Source of the DNA: Aphelenchoides besseyi
Taxonomy: Eukaryota > Nematoda > Chromadorea > Rhabditida > Aphelenchoididae
Length of the DNA: 64,000 nucleotides
Direction: 5' to 3'
Assembly (NCBI GenBank): GCA_024699855.1
Contig: JAMPIQ010000001.1
Location: 12,462,001 to 12,526,000 of the forward strand
Part shown: positions 34,721-46,523 of the stretch, one piece after another
How the letters are laid out: every line of letters starts with the position of its first letter
How positions within the stretch are numbered: position 1 is the stretch's first letter
Notes under the pieces: generated by a model
What the model was told of the DNA's origin: nothing
Database searches by the model: none
What the model saw: the letters and a program-made list of their open reading frames with translations, nothing else
Position numbers and translations under genes: made by a program

Positions 34721-37700
34721 ATGCGGTGGTTCGTTTTTGGATTCCTGACGTTGAGTGTCGTACAAGGTCAGCAAAAGTTATGAGTGGAAGTTGATCGTTG
34801 GTTTAGGAGCTTATGTGGACAGCACATGGAGTGTATTTCTTTCAAATCTCTTCGACAATGACGAACAGGCACCGAAGCTTTTGGCAATTTCTGAGGGTGA
34901 AGTGAAGGGCAAAAGCTTTCTAAATACAGTTCCCAAATCAATCGATGAGCCCAATTTCCACATGTTCGAAAAGTTTGTAGAATCGCGTAACTTTGCGAAG
35001 TACTTCGAATTTCTACAAACAACAGACGCGTACAAGTTGATGCAAAAAGCTGTTGGTAATTTAGATGCTCGAAAACGTTTTTAAATCAAATTTTCAGCTC
35101 TCGAATTCAACATCCCGGCTGAAACTCAAAACAAATTGATCTTCGAAATGTGGTCCGAGTACTTTCGTAAACGTACATTCTTTCGTTTGAGCAGTTGATA
35201 TTGGTTTTTTGATTTAGCAGAAAACGATCTTCAAAACTGGTTTGCTTATTACGCTCAGGAACGTGACGGAAAACTGACAGCCGATCGAATTGTCGATCAG
35301 GTAAGTGGCCATCATTCAGAGAACTTTTTATTATAAAACTGATGAGAAAAACAAATTTAAAAGTGATTATGATTAGGCAAAAGAAGGAAAATGTGCAGTT
35401 TTATCCATTTACACGATCTTCTGACCATCTAATGAACGCGCTATTTCGAGTATTGTTTTCTCGAGCTGACTGATTTTACTTTCCACATTTGCCATATTTA
35501 CTTCGCATTGATCGAGACGACTCAAAATGGTCTGTGGTATTTCATTTTCGATTTCGGCCGCTGTTTTCGATCCAATGGTCTTTTCTGTTTGTTTCTCTAA
35601 CTGAAACAGGAAGCGTAAGGTCTATACGTCGACGATCAAACCTGTCGCAATGCTCGCATCCTTTTGTGTTCTAATTCCAACAGCTCTTGTTCTGCCTCAT
35701 TCAGTTCGTAGGGTTTTCTGGCTCGACTGAACTTCTTCTTCCAAGACATGAAGAGAATGAAGTAGAGGATTTGAAGTATTGCTCGATGTTTGCCGGTCAA
35801 AAGTGGTGCATCGTTTCCGATAACTAAAATGCTCAAGCCGTCAATTGTCGGTTCGGTGTTAATTACCACTTCGCATATCACTTTTTAGTGTCACAGTTGA
35901 TGTGATACTCGGCTCATAGTAAAGATCGTCGGTTTCTTCTCGTTCCGGTGACTGCGATTCGTTTGTTTCAATCGAATCCTCGCGGATTAGTCGACTGTTC
36001 GCTACGGATTCGTTGTTTCGACGTAGAAATTGAAACAACGACGTTCGAGTTTGTTGTTCACGTTTTAGCTTCAAATACAAAAAATTGTTTTGGGTTCAAA
36101 GAGTCAATGGGTGTGCACAGTTTACAAAAACAACCGCATGCTTATTTCCAGCCGTCAATTTCTTTGTTTTATCAAAAGAATGATAAGAAGGTTCTTATCA
36201 TTAGCTTACCGGCTCGTTTAAGTTAACAGAAGCAGAACTGCGACGACCACGTTCAGCGACCAGACGCTGAAATCAAAAGACTAATTGGTAGTTCAATAAT
36301 CGTGATAACCGCCATTCGTTGAAGTTCTGTTTGAGTTTCACAGCGTGGCAAACTCCGCGTACTCTCGATATCATCGCATTTGAGTTCTGAAGCAGAAATG
36401 TAAATCGCCTGAAAGTTCAGTTTGTATTCAAAATGTGGACATTCAAATTACCGGTGTTGTGTTCGTTTTGAGTGCGTTTCGAATATCGAAATCAGAAGAA
36501 ATCGAGACGTTTGTTGTGGCTATTGGCTAAATCAGGACACTAAAAACTGCGGCGATTGGAGAACATACGTTCACGACGAATTGTTTCTTAGCTCTCGTTT
36601 TCGTGGATCGACCGTTACGACGAAATAAACTTCTAAAACGAAGAAGTACAGTTCATTTCGTATGTCGATCTTACAGTTCTCTTCGAGTCGATTGACGAGC
36701 ACGCATCAGTTTATCCATTGCAGCGTTCAGTTTGACACAAAATCGTCTAAAATAAATAACGATGAAGATCGTTAAAATCCCTACTGACGTGTAAACAGGA
36801 AGACTTTTGAACTTCTCTTCGTTGCTTATCAGATGATGTCTCCACCAACATTGTATGACATACGCCGCCAAAAGGCGAACTTTACTTTGTTTCTGTTCTT
36901 TGTTTCGATTCTCTAATGTCAACGACATTTGCACACCGACCAACGTCGAAGCTGCTCCGAACATCATCAAACCCAAATACGCAATCACGCAGACCACGAC
37001 CTTTGCTTGCCATTTCTGCACAACGATATCGCCGTATCCGATGCTAAAAATGAACTTTAGAATCCATTAAGACATACGTCAATTGACTCCGCTCGTCGCG
37101 CCAAGTCCAAGAATATCAGTTTTATGTTGTGGAATTACCACAGTAAGAAGTTAGCGCGGTATTTTTGAAGACTTAGAACTCGTACAATATCGGTATCGAA
37201 CGGCTCTTCTCGACGTCGAAATTGCACCGGTAGCAATTTTAAAACTCGACAATTAGCATATCACCAATTAATGAACATAAACAGTAACATGTTTCGTTAC
37301 AACTAACAAGAAGTGAACAAAAGCAATAAATGGAAGCCGTGGCTACGAGTGGGTTGGACATTTTCGATCGTGTTCCACCACGATCTTGATTCCATTATTT
37401 GCATGCGACACAACTTCAACTGAAGCATCACAATAACGTTTTGCTTTTTTCTCTTGTTTGGAAACAATCTTCAAACACAAAAATCGCGACGAGCGGAGTC
37501 AATTGATGTATGTCTTAACGGATTCGGCGAACGAGAGCTAAAGTGCACTTTACCCAAAAATTGTAATTGCCGAAAACCAAAACGATTCACCGTAATTGAC
37601 AAAGGTGGCATTTTCTTAAAAGACTCATAAGTTTCAACATAGAATCAGCATACCCGATTGAACAAGGTTGCCCACTTCTAATGGCTCCTCTTCTATTGTA

Positions 37701-40207
37701 TAAACGACACAAGCCAAGAGAGCGATAAGAAAAATGGTAATGTAGTACATGGTGACCAGTTCAAGTCGCGACTCTTGGATCATCTGTTTGAGCAGTGAAA
37801 AACTGATCATTTGTCTGTCGATGTGCAAAAGCCGAAGAATCTGAACAAATCGAAGAACGTCCATGAAATTCTCAGCATTGTTTCTTTTCATTAACCAAAC
37901 TAACACGATGGTAACCCCCATGATGGCCGTATCAATCAAACACATTGGACGGCAAATGAAAAGTTTCCTTCCTGAATTCAAAACGGTAAACCGATTCAAT
38001 CCACTGGCTATACCTGTCCATCCTTGAAATCGTCCATCTGCTCCGGCCGACCAAATTCGCAACACAAATTCGATGAGAAAGTAGACGGCTAACCATCTCT
38101 CCAACTTCAAAATGAACTCAACGGTTTTCGTCGTGTCTTCGGAGTTCCAAGCGTGAATCATGTGAACGAAAACGATGTAACCGAAAATCGCTGAAAAACG
38201 TGAATCCACCAAGTTTGTTTATGTCGACAGATCGCATATCGATTGCTCGCGAATTTCAACTCACCAATATGATAGCAAACGCTGATCGCCCGTTTGGGCT
38301 TCTCGAGCAGTGCGTAGACCATCGCACGAATACGCCAATAAGTTCGAGCCCATTTTCTTCCCAATATCGTCTTACTGTTTCGATCCAAGTACGCGTGATA
38401 GCGTTCGCCCATCAATCGCTCATGATCGGGATGCAACAACATTGCGCTCAGTCACCGCTTCAACAATCATCGATACTCTCGCATTCAACGCTGAAGTGGG
38501 TGTTAATTAAATGAGCGAACGACGGGCGCTGATAATTCTCGAGTGCGTCCAACCAAAAACATCGGGACTATAAAAAAAATGTCCCGATCGACGGACACGA
38601 AGCGTGGAATAGACACCGAGAAATCGTTTTCACGTCGACGCCGCTCGACTTTCGTGTTTCTGTGACTCATAAATGAAAACGCGAATTGCCGAACGAGAGC
38701 GCGACTGTCGAAAGGTACCCGGCATTCGCATATTCGAGGAATATTTCGAAGAGCACGTGCATCTTTCTCAGACGTTGCGCAACAAAAAAGATCGAAAACA
38801 AGAAAATTGAGGACTTTGATGTCTTCTTCGTTATGTGCACACAAATTTGAACGTCTACGTTTTATGATCAAACGAATTTGCGTTTCTGGTTTCAGAAGGG
38901 CGTTTATGCAGCGTGGTTCAAAGATGAAAAAGGGAACACAATCAAGAAGACGTTCCTTCGTGGTACAACTCCCGAGTTCGATTTTGTTGCTTTGACTTTG
39001 TGTGCCTTGCAAACTACACGTGAACGACAAGGACTGGTACTCGTAGATCGTTTCTGACCTTTTTAGAATCTTTTTTTTAAGAAGTGCAGCTTTGAACTGA
39101 ACGAGAACTTGGTGGCAGTCGCTGTGGCTGTTCGACGTGTCAGAGATCAAATCAACGTAAGAGTTGTGGTACCTTACTTATTTATTTATTGTTTAAGATC
39201 ATCAAAGCCGAACCCCGTCAAGCCTTGTATCTACGCACTGTGGAATTGAAACATCACAAAAAACACAATACAACTTCGAAAATTCAAGAGCTTGTCAATG
39301 ATATGTGGGATGCAGACGAAGATCGAGCACCAAACGGTTTCATTGAATTGGATTGGCAACAGAAGATAAAGAAGACCGGTGGTCCACCGTTGAGACCTCT
39401 CTTTTCGTTTGTCAATGAATCGCTTTTTGATCGTCCGATCTACCAAACTTTGCTGCAAATCTACAACAAGAATCTTTTCACAGCTTCTGTGTGTACCGCC
39501 GAAAAGGCGATGAGCGGTCAACGACGTGAAATTTTGAAGTCGTTTTTCGATTTGTTAACCAATTCCAAATGTTTCAATTTGGCTTACAACTACTTGAAGA
39601 AGAACGGTTGGTTATCTTTAAAAAATAGCGATCATTTGAGTGCGCAATAATGTTTAGGTTATGCTCCACAAGATTATGACAAGTTTTTGGACCAGTTGTT
39701 TGTTCTCTGGTATGGAACCTACAGTCGCTGTTCGGGACCGTTAGGTAACAATGAAGATGAGAACAAATTGAAAAGTGATGTTGTTAGGTAGTTCGGGCTT
39801 TGAACACGTTTACGTGGGTGAGGTTCGTCGAGACGAAGTGGACGGACAACACAATTGGGTTCGTTATTACCTGTTGGAGAAGGCGGGAAACATCTCCTAC
39901 TACGGTTATTACGAACACGATCAAGATTTCATTGGAACCTTCAAATACAAATGGCAACGGGCGGAGAAGAACAAAGGCGGATTCTTTATTTCCACGTCAC
40001 CTGGTGAGTTTGTTTGCAAAATTCGATTTAACATCTTCGATTCCAGCTTTCGACTTCTCACTCTTCACTGTTTGTGTTCTCACCCAAAGTGGCAACGAAC
40101 ATTGTCGTTTCACAGTTAACAACAATCCACTCTTTGTCACATCGTATCAACAGAAATGTGATGGCGGTTTTTGCATTTCAACATCTTATCCGGGAATTGT
40201 TGAATGA
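34721..40207 (+). CDS. secreted EndoU (XendoU/PP11-type) endoribonuclease; large intron hosts a channel gene
   Basis: Ten exons: 34721-34766, 34807-35055, 35098-35172, 35218-35300, 38896-39036, 39082-39156, 39198-39606, 39658-39744, 39788-40003 and 40047-40207, giving 513 aa. An N-terminal signal peptide (MRWFVFGFLTLSVVQG) precedes a unique helical region. The EndoU domain follows: MWDADEDR, RPLFSFVNESL, then the catalytic histidines in SGFEHVYVGE and QHNWVRYY, and the C-terminal Lys-bearing strand pair. This family cuts RNA 3' of uridines in a metal-dependent way. The join across 35301-38895 is inferred. Exon 4 ends on a strong phase-0 donor with no usable acceptor nearby, exon 5 begins with a strong phase-0 acceptor with no 5' exon, and the intron between contains the channel gene in antisense. 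If that is wrong, 34721-35342 would be a separate short gene. Confidence 0.8.
35409..38442 (-). CDS. KCNQ/KQT-type voltage-gated potassium channel, divergent
   Basis: About 13 exons read from ATG 38442 to the stop at 35409-35411, roughly 670 aa. Six transmembrane segments are seen. S2-S3 carries FVLRIWSAG, a KCNQ hallmark. S4 reads VLRFVQILRLLHIDRQ, closest to KCNQ1. The pore exon supplies IGYGD. S6 is followed by a helix-A/IQ-like calmodulin site (AAYVIQCWWRHH) and, later, helix B (KKKFSRARKPYEL). A C-terminal coiled coil (VESKISQLEKTILEIA) should drive tetramerisation. Two unusual features are visible: the residues before IGYGD are T-I-F-G instead of the family's T-L-T-T, and the first S4 Arg of KCNQ1 is replaced by Asp. 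The intron before the pore exon (37044-37553) carries a 466-bp inverted-repeat element. The whole gene lies inside an intron of the EndoU gene on the opposite strand. Confidence 0.85.
37060..37525. mobile_element. 466-bp non-autonomous DNA-transposon-like element in a KCNQ intron
   Basis: Terminal inverted repeats of 41 bp (37060-37100 and 37485-37525) match at 39 of 41 positions; both begin GAATCC and contain TCAATTGACTCCGCTCGTCG. The interior has no long open frame. No perfect target-site duplication flanks the outermost match. A TA duplication would be seen if the true ends are at AGACATAC (inside the repeat). It fits a MITE from a cut-and-paste family. Confidence 0.8.
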
Positions 40208-40930
40208 CAATCGGAATAGTCATCATATTTATTTTCAAAAAACGGCCTTACGATTCCTTAAGCATTTTTGGCTTGTACATAAAGTTGATTAAACATAAAG
40301 GCAATTCAATTTAACCGTCATGTTCTAAGTGGTTGATAGTTCGAAGAAAAGCAAATTGAACGTACGAGCACATGACCTTGATTATCTTCTGCTATATTAT
40401 AAGAGATTTTCTGTTTCACTGACTAATCTGTGGGCTTCCGAGTAGCAGGTTGATGGTCCAAAAGTTGTGCTCAACAGTTTGGGTCTCAGAACAAATGGTC
40501 GTAATTGAATCGAAGCTGACGGTTTGAAGAAAACTCGTTCAAATAGAAGTGAATTTAGATTTCATGAGCTTCGTAAATGTTCTGTAAATGACAGATCTGC
40601 TAATTTGTGAACATACGATTCTTCTCATCAAATTGATGAATTCGAAAATCAGATCGAGCATATACGAAGCTGTGGTCTAATGTCGTATGTTTATGTTATT
40701 AGAATAAAAGTCTTATTAGTGCAATGATATGCTATCCATATTGAAAGTCTTACAAGTAATTATTGTCATGTTTAATTCAAGTTTATTAGAAATGTCAACA
40801 ATAATAATTGACCGGACTAAATATAAAGACTATAAACCGATGTGTCACATCAAATTTGGTTCACAAGTTCCACACAAAGAGTGGAAGTTTAAAATACGAA
40901 ACAAATTAAGTGGGAGAGGCTGTCGTTTTC
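40208..40930. other. intergenic between convergent genes
   Basis: AT-rich, no coding evidence. An 87-codon plus-strand frame at 40729 overlaps the 3' end of the minus gene and looks incidental. Confidence 0.5.
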
Positions 40931-42952
40931 TTAATCCATCACAAGAACCTCATCGATTGTTTGTTGGCACATTTGCTCTACGAAGTCCTTAACAGATGAC
41001 TGTGAAGGCGATGGCGAAGAGGGATTGGTCGAAGAACGTGGATCCGAATCGTGGTTTGAGTTCAACAAGACTCCCGGCTTTTTAAATCCCGATTTTGGCA
41101 TATCCAAATGTGATTCACGACGATGGTTCTCGTGAAAATTCTGTGGAATCGCTCGAATTGCACCAAAACTAACACGACGACCACGATTCTTAGACGCAGC
41201 CAAACTTAACAATCCGCCATGGCTACTGGAACGTTCTCCAATTCCCGTGCCCGGTGGTGAATTCGGCATTACTGGTGAAGTTACCGGCGGAAAGTTATAG
41301 TCTTCGGGCATATCATCGGGATTCTCAAAAATGACGGTCGTTGGATGATGTGATTGCGAAGGCGGAACAGGAGACAGACGTGATGAAGATGTCGAATTTC
41401 GACTCACTGGTAAATCGGATAACCCAAAGATATCAGCCATCGAATGTGGTTGAAATCCTAAACCTTTTTCTTATTCGCTTTATTTATCATTGTTCTACCT
41501 GGAAACGCTTGTTTTAGATCAATAGCCATCAGTCGTTTCCCGATACCAAACTTTACGTTTCCTGTTCGTTCAACGGCCGCAAATGTCTGAACCGCATCCA
41601 ACAGTCGTGCATTGACCGGCCCATTTACATCAACAAAATTGAGGTCCTTAAAGAACGTTGGCCCAAAGAATGCGATATTGAGCTGAAACGTTGGAAAGCA
41701 TTTCTCTTCCTTCAACATAACCAACCATATATGGTAAGCGGCCGTCAGTTCGATATTCCAAGTTCTCGCGAACAATCGTTTTTAGTACACGAGCCAAAAG
41801 AGGCCAAACGACTTTGAAGGGCGGATCGTTTTGTGTTTCGTCTTCTTCTGCTGCGTATTCGTCAACATCAATTCGACCAGCAATTTCAATTGTATGCGAA
41901 TTGGTTCGATAGACACTGATCTTTGTCTGAAAATGAATTCTAATAAACGAGAGAACAAGACGAACGAAACCAAATCTTGTCGTAGGAATATTCCCGATGA
42001 CCACATGTAATCATATTCAAAATCATACGCGTCTTTGGCCGATCGAGTGATATCGCGAAACACCGGATCGGGCATTGTGCCCTGAGGAAAAGTGAACTTG
42101 AACATAATCTGTAGCTCAGAATCTCGTGGAAAATGACTCCAATGCAACGCCTAAATAAATGTCATTTGATCGAAAAACCGAAAATAAACTGACCGGAGGT
42201 TTTGTAAATAACGACGGTCGAGTAGGAAAACCGTCTCGAATTCGAAGTCCATCGTGAAGGTTCAAAACATCGGCAATTTGTTTGGGCAAATCAGGATCAT
42301 CGAAGTACAACAACGAGTACTCGGGCAACGTTGGTGCCGTCCACGGATCCAAACGAGCAAGAGCTTCGGTTCGTGCTTGACTGTTAGGCAAATTGCGAAT
42401 CTTCTCGAATTGAAACGTCCATTCTTGACACCAAATTTGTCGAACTCCTAATAACTGAGCATCCAAAACTTCGTTATCGTCCGAATTCCTTTCTTTCTTA
42501 ATTACAACCATTTTCCCTTTTTTATCCGGACTCTAAAACACCACGCAGTGACGGAAGGATGTCTATAGTAACTTACATGCGCCATCAAAAGTCGACAAAG
42601 ATCGGCGATTGTTTCCAAAATCAACGGTTCCCATTCTTTAGCTACGAGAACGATGAGTTCAGACGTTGGTTCGCAGTAATGTCGTGCCGTAGCCAAAGTG
42701 GCCACAAATTCTGATGGTTGTTCGGCGTCATCCTGTTCGTCCACCTTCAGAACTTGACTATTCAAGATCAAAAGCCCAAGACGCTCCAAAAGGTTTTCGT
42801 TTTCACTCACTACGTACATCATCTTATGAGCATTCAACTGGTTCTAAACAACTGATGTCTATTTGAATGCTTGAAACATGTGATATCGGATTGCGTGTTG
42901 GAAATCTTGCAAACATAAGAACACGCATTTCGATAAACTTCTCAATTAACAT
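40931..42952 (-). CDS. large conserved-looking protein of unknown function
   Basis: The gene reads from ATG 42952 (exon 42952-42878, then 42843 onward) to TAA 40931-40933. The frames join through exons near 42511-42201, 42147-42005, 41930-41737 and 41687-41499 to a last exon 41457-40931. The N-terminal half is ordered and hydrophobic-core rich (LLERLGLLILNSQ, FKFTFPQGTMPDPVF, WPLLARVLKTIV, FFGPTFFKDLNFVDVNGP). The last 175 residues are Ser/Pro-rich and disordered (SPVPPSQSHHP, PSSPSPSQSS), typical of a regulatory tail. No signal peptide or membrane helix is seen. I do not recognise the fold. Its divergent start faces gene-poor DNA. Confidence 0.65.
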
Positions 42953-44827
42953 CGTGCCCACCAGTTGCGTTGAACACGTCAACCGAATGGCCGAACAGTG
43001 GAAATCTGAGCGTGTGAAAATGATTTAATCGCAAGTATTTCACTCATTTTACATTCACATATCATACGTTAACATGCCAATGAGTGCGGAGAGTTGGAAG
43101 CCAAAAACTCGAAATAGACAGAAAAGCGACGGGAAAGTAAATCTAATTAAAAAAACTTTTGCCGTCAATCTTCGAGTTGTCATCTGGACGCTAGAAACAG
43201 CTCCAGAATACCCGCTTATGACCGCAAATTCCAATTCGATGCAGAAGCGAAACGTGGAATTGTACAAGCTTGCTTTACCGACACTCGCGAGTGCACTTGA
43301 TATCGACGCTTTACAACACAAACGCTCTTCCGTATTTGCATTTTTAATTATCCACCTGCCACTTCGTGAACGTTTACATAATGTCAAGAGAGCAGTCGAA
43401 TTTAACGGTCACCTCAACAATAACCAATGGATGTGTTGAAATGATCAGTCGCGAAAGGTTGATGACGTGAATTCCAAAGTGTTCTTTGTTCTCCACAAAC
43501 CACCTCTTCAATTAATCCAAGAAGTAAAACGGTTAATCGCATAATCCAGAGCCCGAAAGGCATCAAAAATAGATGAGAGTGTTGAAAGCAAGTTCAAAGA
43601 TTTCCGTTAAATTTGAGAAGCAAATACGATGCAGACTTGTTCCCGAAACACTCACGAACTCCGTTCCGGCCATTCTATTATTCTTCTTTTCGGCTAATCC
43701 ACTTTGCGAAGACGATGCAGTCATGGCAAAAGTTAATCTCTCCGCTGAAGACCGCGCGTGCAAAACATCCGCGAAATTCGAACGTCGTAATCAACGTCCG
43801 CGTGCACGAAAACGTTGTTCGAAGACCGAAAGTTGCCAAGTCGACCAAAAGTTTTTGGTTGCTATTCCACGAACCAAACGATTGCTAATTAAGCGGTTCG
43901 ATAACACGAAACGAGTTAACTCGATTTGAGACCTCAACTTTACCGGAGTTCTTATCCACAGCCCCCATTACTCGACATACGTTAGCCGTCGACTGCGGAG
44001 CCGCCAAACGACAGAATTTGTTTCAATGCCAACATGTTCACGCGGAATGAATTCGAAAAGACAAACCATTAGGTTGTTTGCTTAAACGCGTGATTTTGCC
44101 AATTCTGTCCAACGGCTCATTTCTCGCCAAAAACAACGGCAATTTGGATTTCGTGCCAAAAAAAGCGAAAACGAGCGTTGAAGCTCCGAGTCGTTTTAGG
44201 GCCGAAAACGTTGCGCGTCGAAGTGTCTAACTTCTGAAGTTCGGGAATGAAATCTTGCGCTCAAGCAGCCGATTCAACACTCGCTACTCATATGGAAATG
44301 CACTTGACAATTTTCGTCACACATTTTTGAGTTGTACTCCCACTCAACGGTCCCACGAGATACGAAATTCTGGCTAATGGCTAAATTTCAATTGAATCCC
44401 CTAAAACTCAACAGACGCTAATTCGCCCCACTACTACGAGTGTTAACAATCTTCGTCAAAAGGAATTTCGCGCTTGCTCGGCTTCCAACTTTCATTTTGA
44501 GCCCCAGAAGAATGATAAGCGAGACGACTGGAATGTCTCTTCTCATCTTTCAACTGACAGTTTTCGCATTCCGATGCCGAAAATTACCCACAAACACGCA
44601 AAAACGAAATACAAGCAAACCGAAAATTAAAGTGTAGTTCACACTCGAAGCTGAACACATTATGTAATCAAACCTGTCGATGAAGGATACAGCAATGAGT
44701 GGGAGGTTGCAAAAGAACAGAGAAATCAGAATTCGGAGTTCGTCGATTTCAATTTGCAAAAGTGAAAACCAGTTTTTGAGTCATTTGGTGCGAATCCGTT
44801 GTGAGGCTTGGCTGCAGTTTTGGTGCG
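42953..44827. other. gene-poor stretch with two doubtful frames
   Basis: Two single-exon plus-strand frames, 43074-43439 (121 codons) and 43573-43929 (118 codons), are long enough to be noticed. They show no domain, no convincing composition bias and no polyadenylation signal placed to suit them. Antisense frames of similar size overlap the first. I do not call them genes. Confidence 0.4.
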
Positions 44828-46073
44828 ATGGCGGCTCCTTCGATCGACCTCAACGACTTCATCATGCGTCTCTTGAGTGTTGGCACTCCGGAGAAAGGAC
44901 TCACGAAGACCGTCAATGAGGCGGAAATCCAAGCGCTCTGTCGTAAGTTGATCATCGAACTTTTGATCTATTGGTCGATTTCAGTCAAGGTCAAAGACGT
45001 ATTTTTAAGCCAATCTTCGTTGATCGAAATCGATCCTCCAGTTCGCATTTGTGGCGATATTCACGGACAGTACAGTGATCTTCTTCGTCTATTCAATCGC
45101 GGCGGATTTCCACCACAAGCCAACTACCTTTTTCTGGGAGACTACGTTGATCGTGGACGACAAAATCTGGAGACCATTTTGCTTCTCTTCTGCTACAAAG
45201 TTTGTCATCTCAACTTGAGTTTGTTTAACCGGTTCTCTTTCAGTTGAAGTTTCCACAAAATTTCTTTCTATTGCGTGGAAATCACGAGGTGACTTGGTTT
45301 TGAGAATCGTCAGTAGAAATCTTTTTGTTTTCAGTGCGCGTCCGTCAATCGAGTCTACGGTACGTTCAGTCGAGTCGTCCACAGACTACTTACCGATCAC
45401 GTTCAGGCTTCTACGAGGAGATCAGTCGTCGTTACACGGCGAGTCTGTACAACTCATTTCAAGAAGCATTCGCTTGCATGCCGTTAGCTGCTTTGGTGGG
45501 AGAACGCATCTTATGGCAAGTTAGGAAGCTTGTTCCGTCTAACAAATGCCTTTAGTATGCACGGTGGTATTTCGCCTCATCTAAAGAACTTGAATCAACT
45601 TCGCAACATCAAACGTCCGACTGAAGCTCTCGGTCCGTCTTTAGAAATGGATTTGCTCTGGGCGGATCCAGTCGTTGGTTTGTCGGGTTTCCAAGAGAAC
45701 ATGCGTGGAGCATCGTACGGTTTCGGCGCTGATGTTTTGGGTCGCCTGTGCACCGATTTGAATATCGACTTGGTCGCGCGTGCTCATCAAGTGGTTCAAG
45801 ACGGTTACGAGTTTTTCGGAAATCGTAAGCTCGTAACCATCTTCTCTGCTCCGCACTAGTGAATTTGTTTGTTATGATAGGAACATTGGTTTTGCTTTCA
45901 GTTGCGGTCAATTCGATAATGCTGCCGCAATGATGATAGTAGATGAGCATTTGGTGTGCACCTTCCAAGTGAGTTCTGTCGATCTGTTCCTCGACTTTCC
46001 TATTCAGATTCTTCGTCCAACTATTGGCCGTGGAGTTGCGAAAATGATTCCCACATCTCAAGGTCGCGCATGA
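44828..46073 (+). CDS. PP1-class serine/threonine phosphatase catalytic subunit
   Basis: Eight exons: 44828-44942, 44985-45199, 45244-45288, 45335-45359, 45407-45515, 45556-45858, 45902-45968 and 46008-46073, giving 314 aa. All metal-binding PPP motifs are present: [29 protein letters not shown] and the HGG loop ([10 protein letters not shown]), with the downstream catalytic His in [15 protein letters not shown]. The family's SAPNYC is SAPHYC here, and the C-terminus is short (MIPTSQGRA), lacking the usual long tail. That resembles the divergent, often germline-enriched PP1 copies of nematodes. Intron 5 is GC-AG. AATAAA is at 46111-46116. A possible alternative last exon lies at 46154-46234. 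Confidence 0.92.
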
Positions 46074-46153
46074 ATTCGGAATTGATTTGTCAAGGAGATT
46101 TTGGTTTGAAAATAAAAACGTTTTGACATTCGTTGAATTCCGTCGATTTGCAG

Positions 46154-46234
46154 AACGAACGGCTGAAAATGTTCGATCACGAGACGGCGAAAATTGAAAA
46201 TGTGCCGTTCTGGATGGTCACGGTCGGCGCTTAA
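46154..46234 (+). other. orphan coding-like exon, possibly an alternative 3' exon of the phosphatase
   Basis: A TTTGCAG acceptor at 46147-46153 opens a 26-residue frame ending FWMVTVGA and TAA 46232-46234. Its own AATAAA follows at 46423-46428. It starts in phase 0, the same phase in which phosphatase exon 7 ends (45968), so it could replace the last exon. No other upstream exon is visible. The opposite strand also carries a short open frame. Confidence 0.35.
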
Positions 46235-46523
46235 ATTTTGAGCTTCGCACATTCTTTGACCCAAATTATTAGCAGCCATTTGCTTTTCACCGCCAGCTGG
46301 TCGCCCTTCGTGTTTGGTGCGCAGAAGCGAGAAATCGTGGGAAAGACCGTTCCATCAATTGGGGCGGTTTCTATTTCAGGTCACTATCCTTCTCTCGGAT
46401 AGGCTTTCTTCTCGATTATGTCAATAAAAATCCTCGATTATCAGCTCTCAATTTGGAGATTTTGCCGTCAGTTCAGTCGATTATTCGTTTTAATTGCCGC
46501 GAGTGATCGCTTCGTAGATTGAA

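Noticed and set aside
38503..39150. 215-codon minus-strand frame
   Set aside because: Lies antisense to EndoU exons, has no domain, and begins outside any splice context; a chance frame.
43055..43929. Three overlapping frames of 110-121 codons
   Set aside because: Opposite-strand overlap, no recognisable domain, no splice or polyadenylation support.
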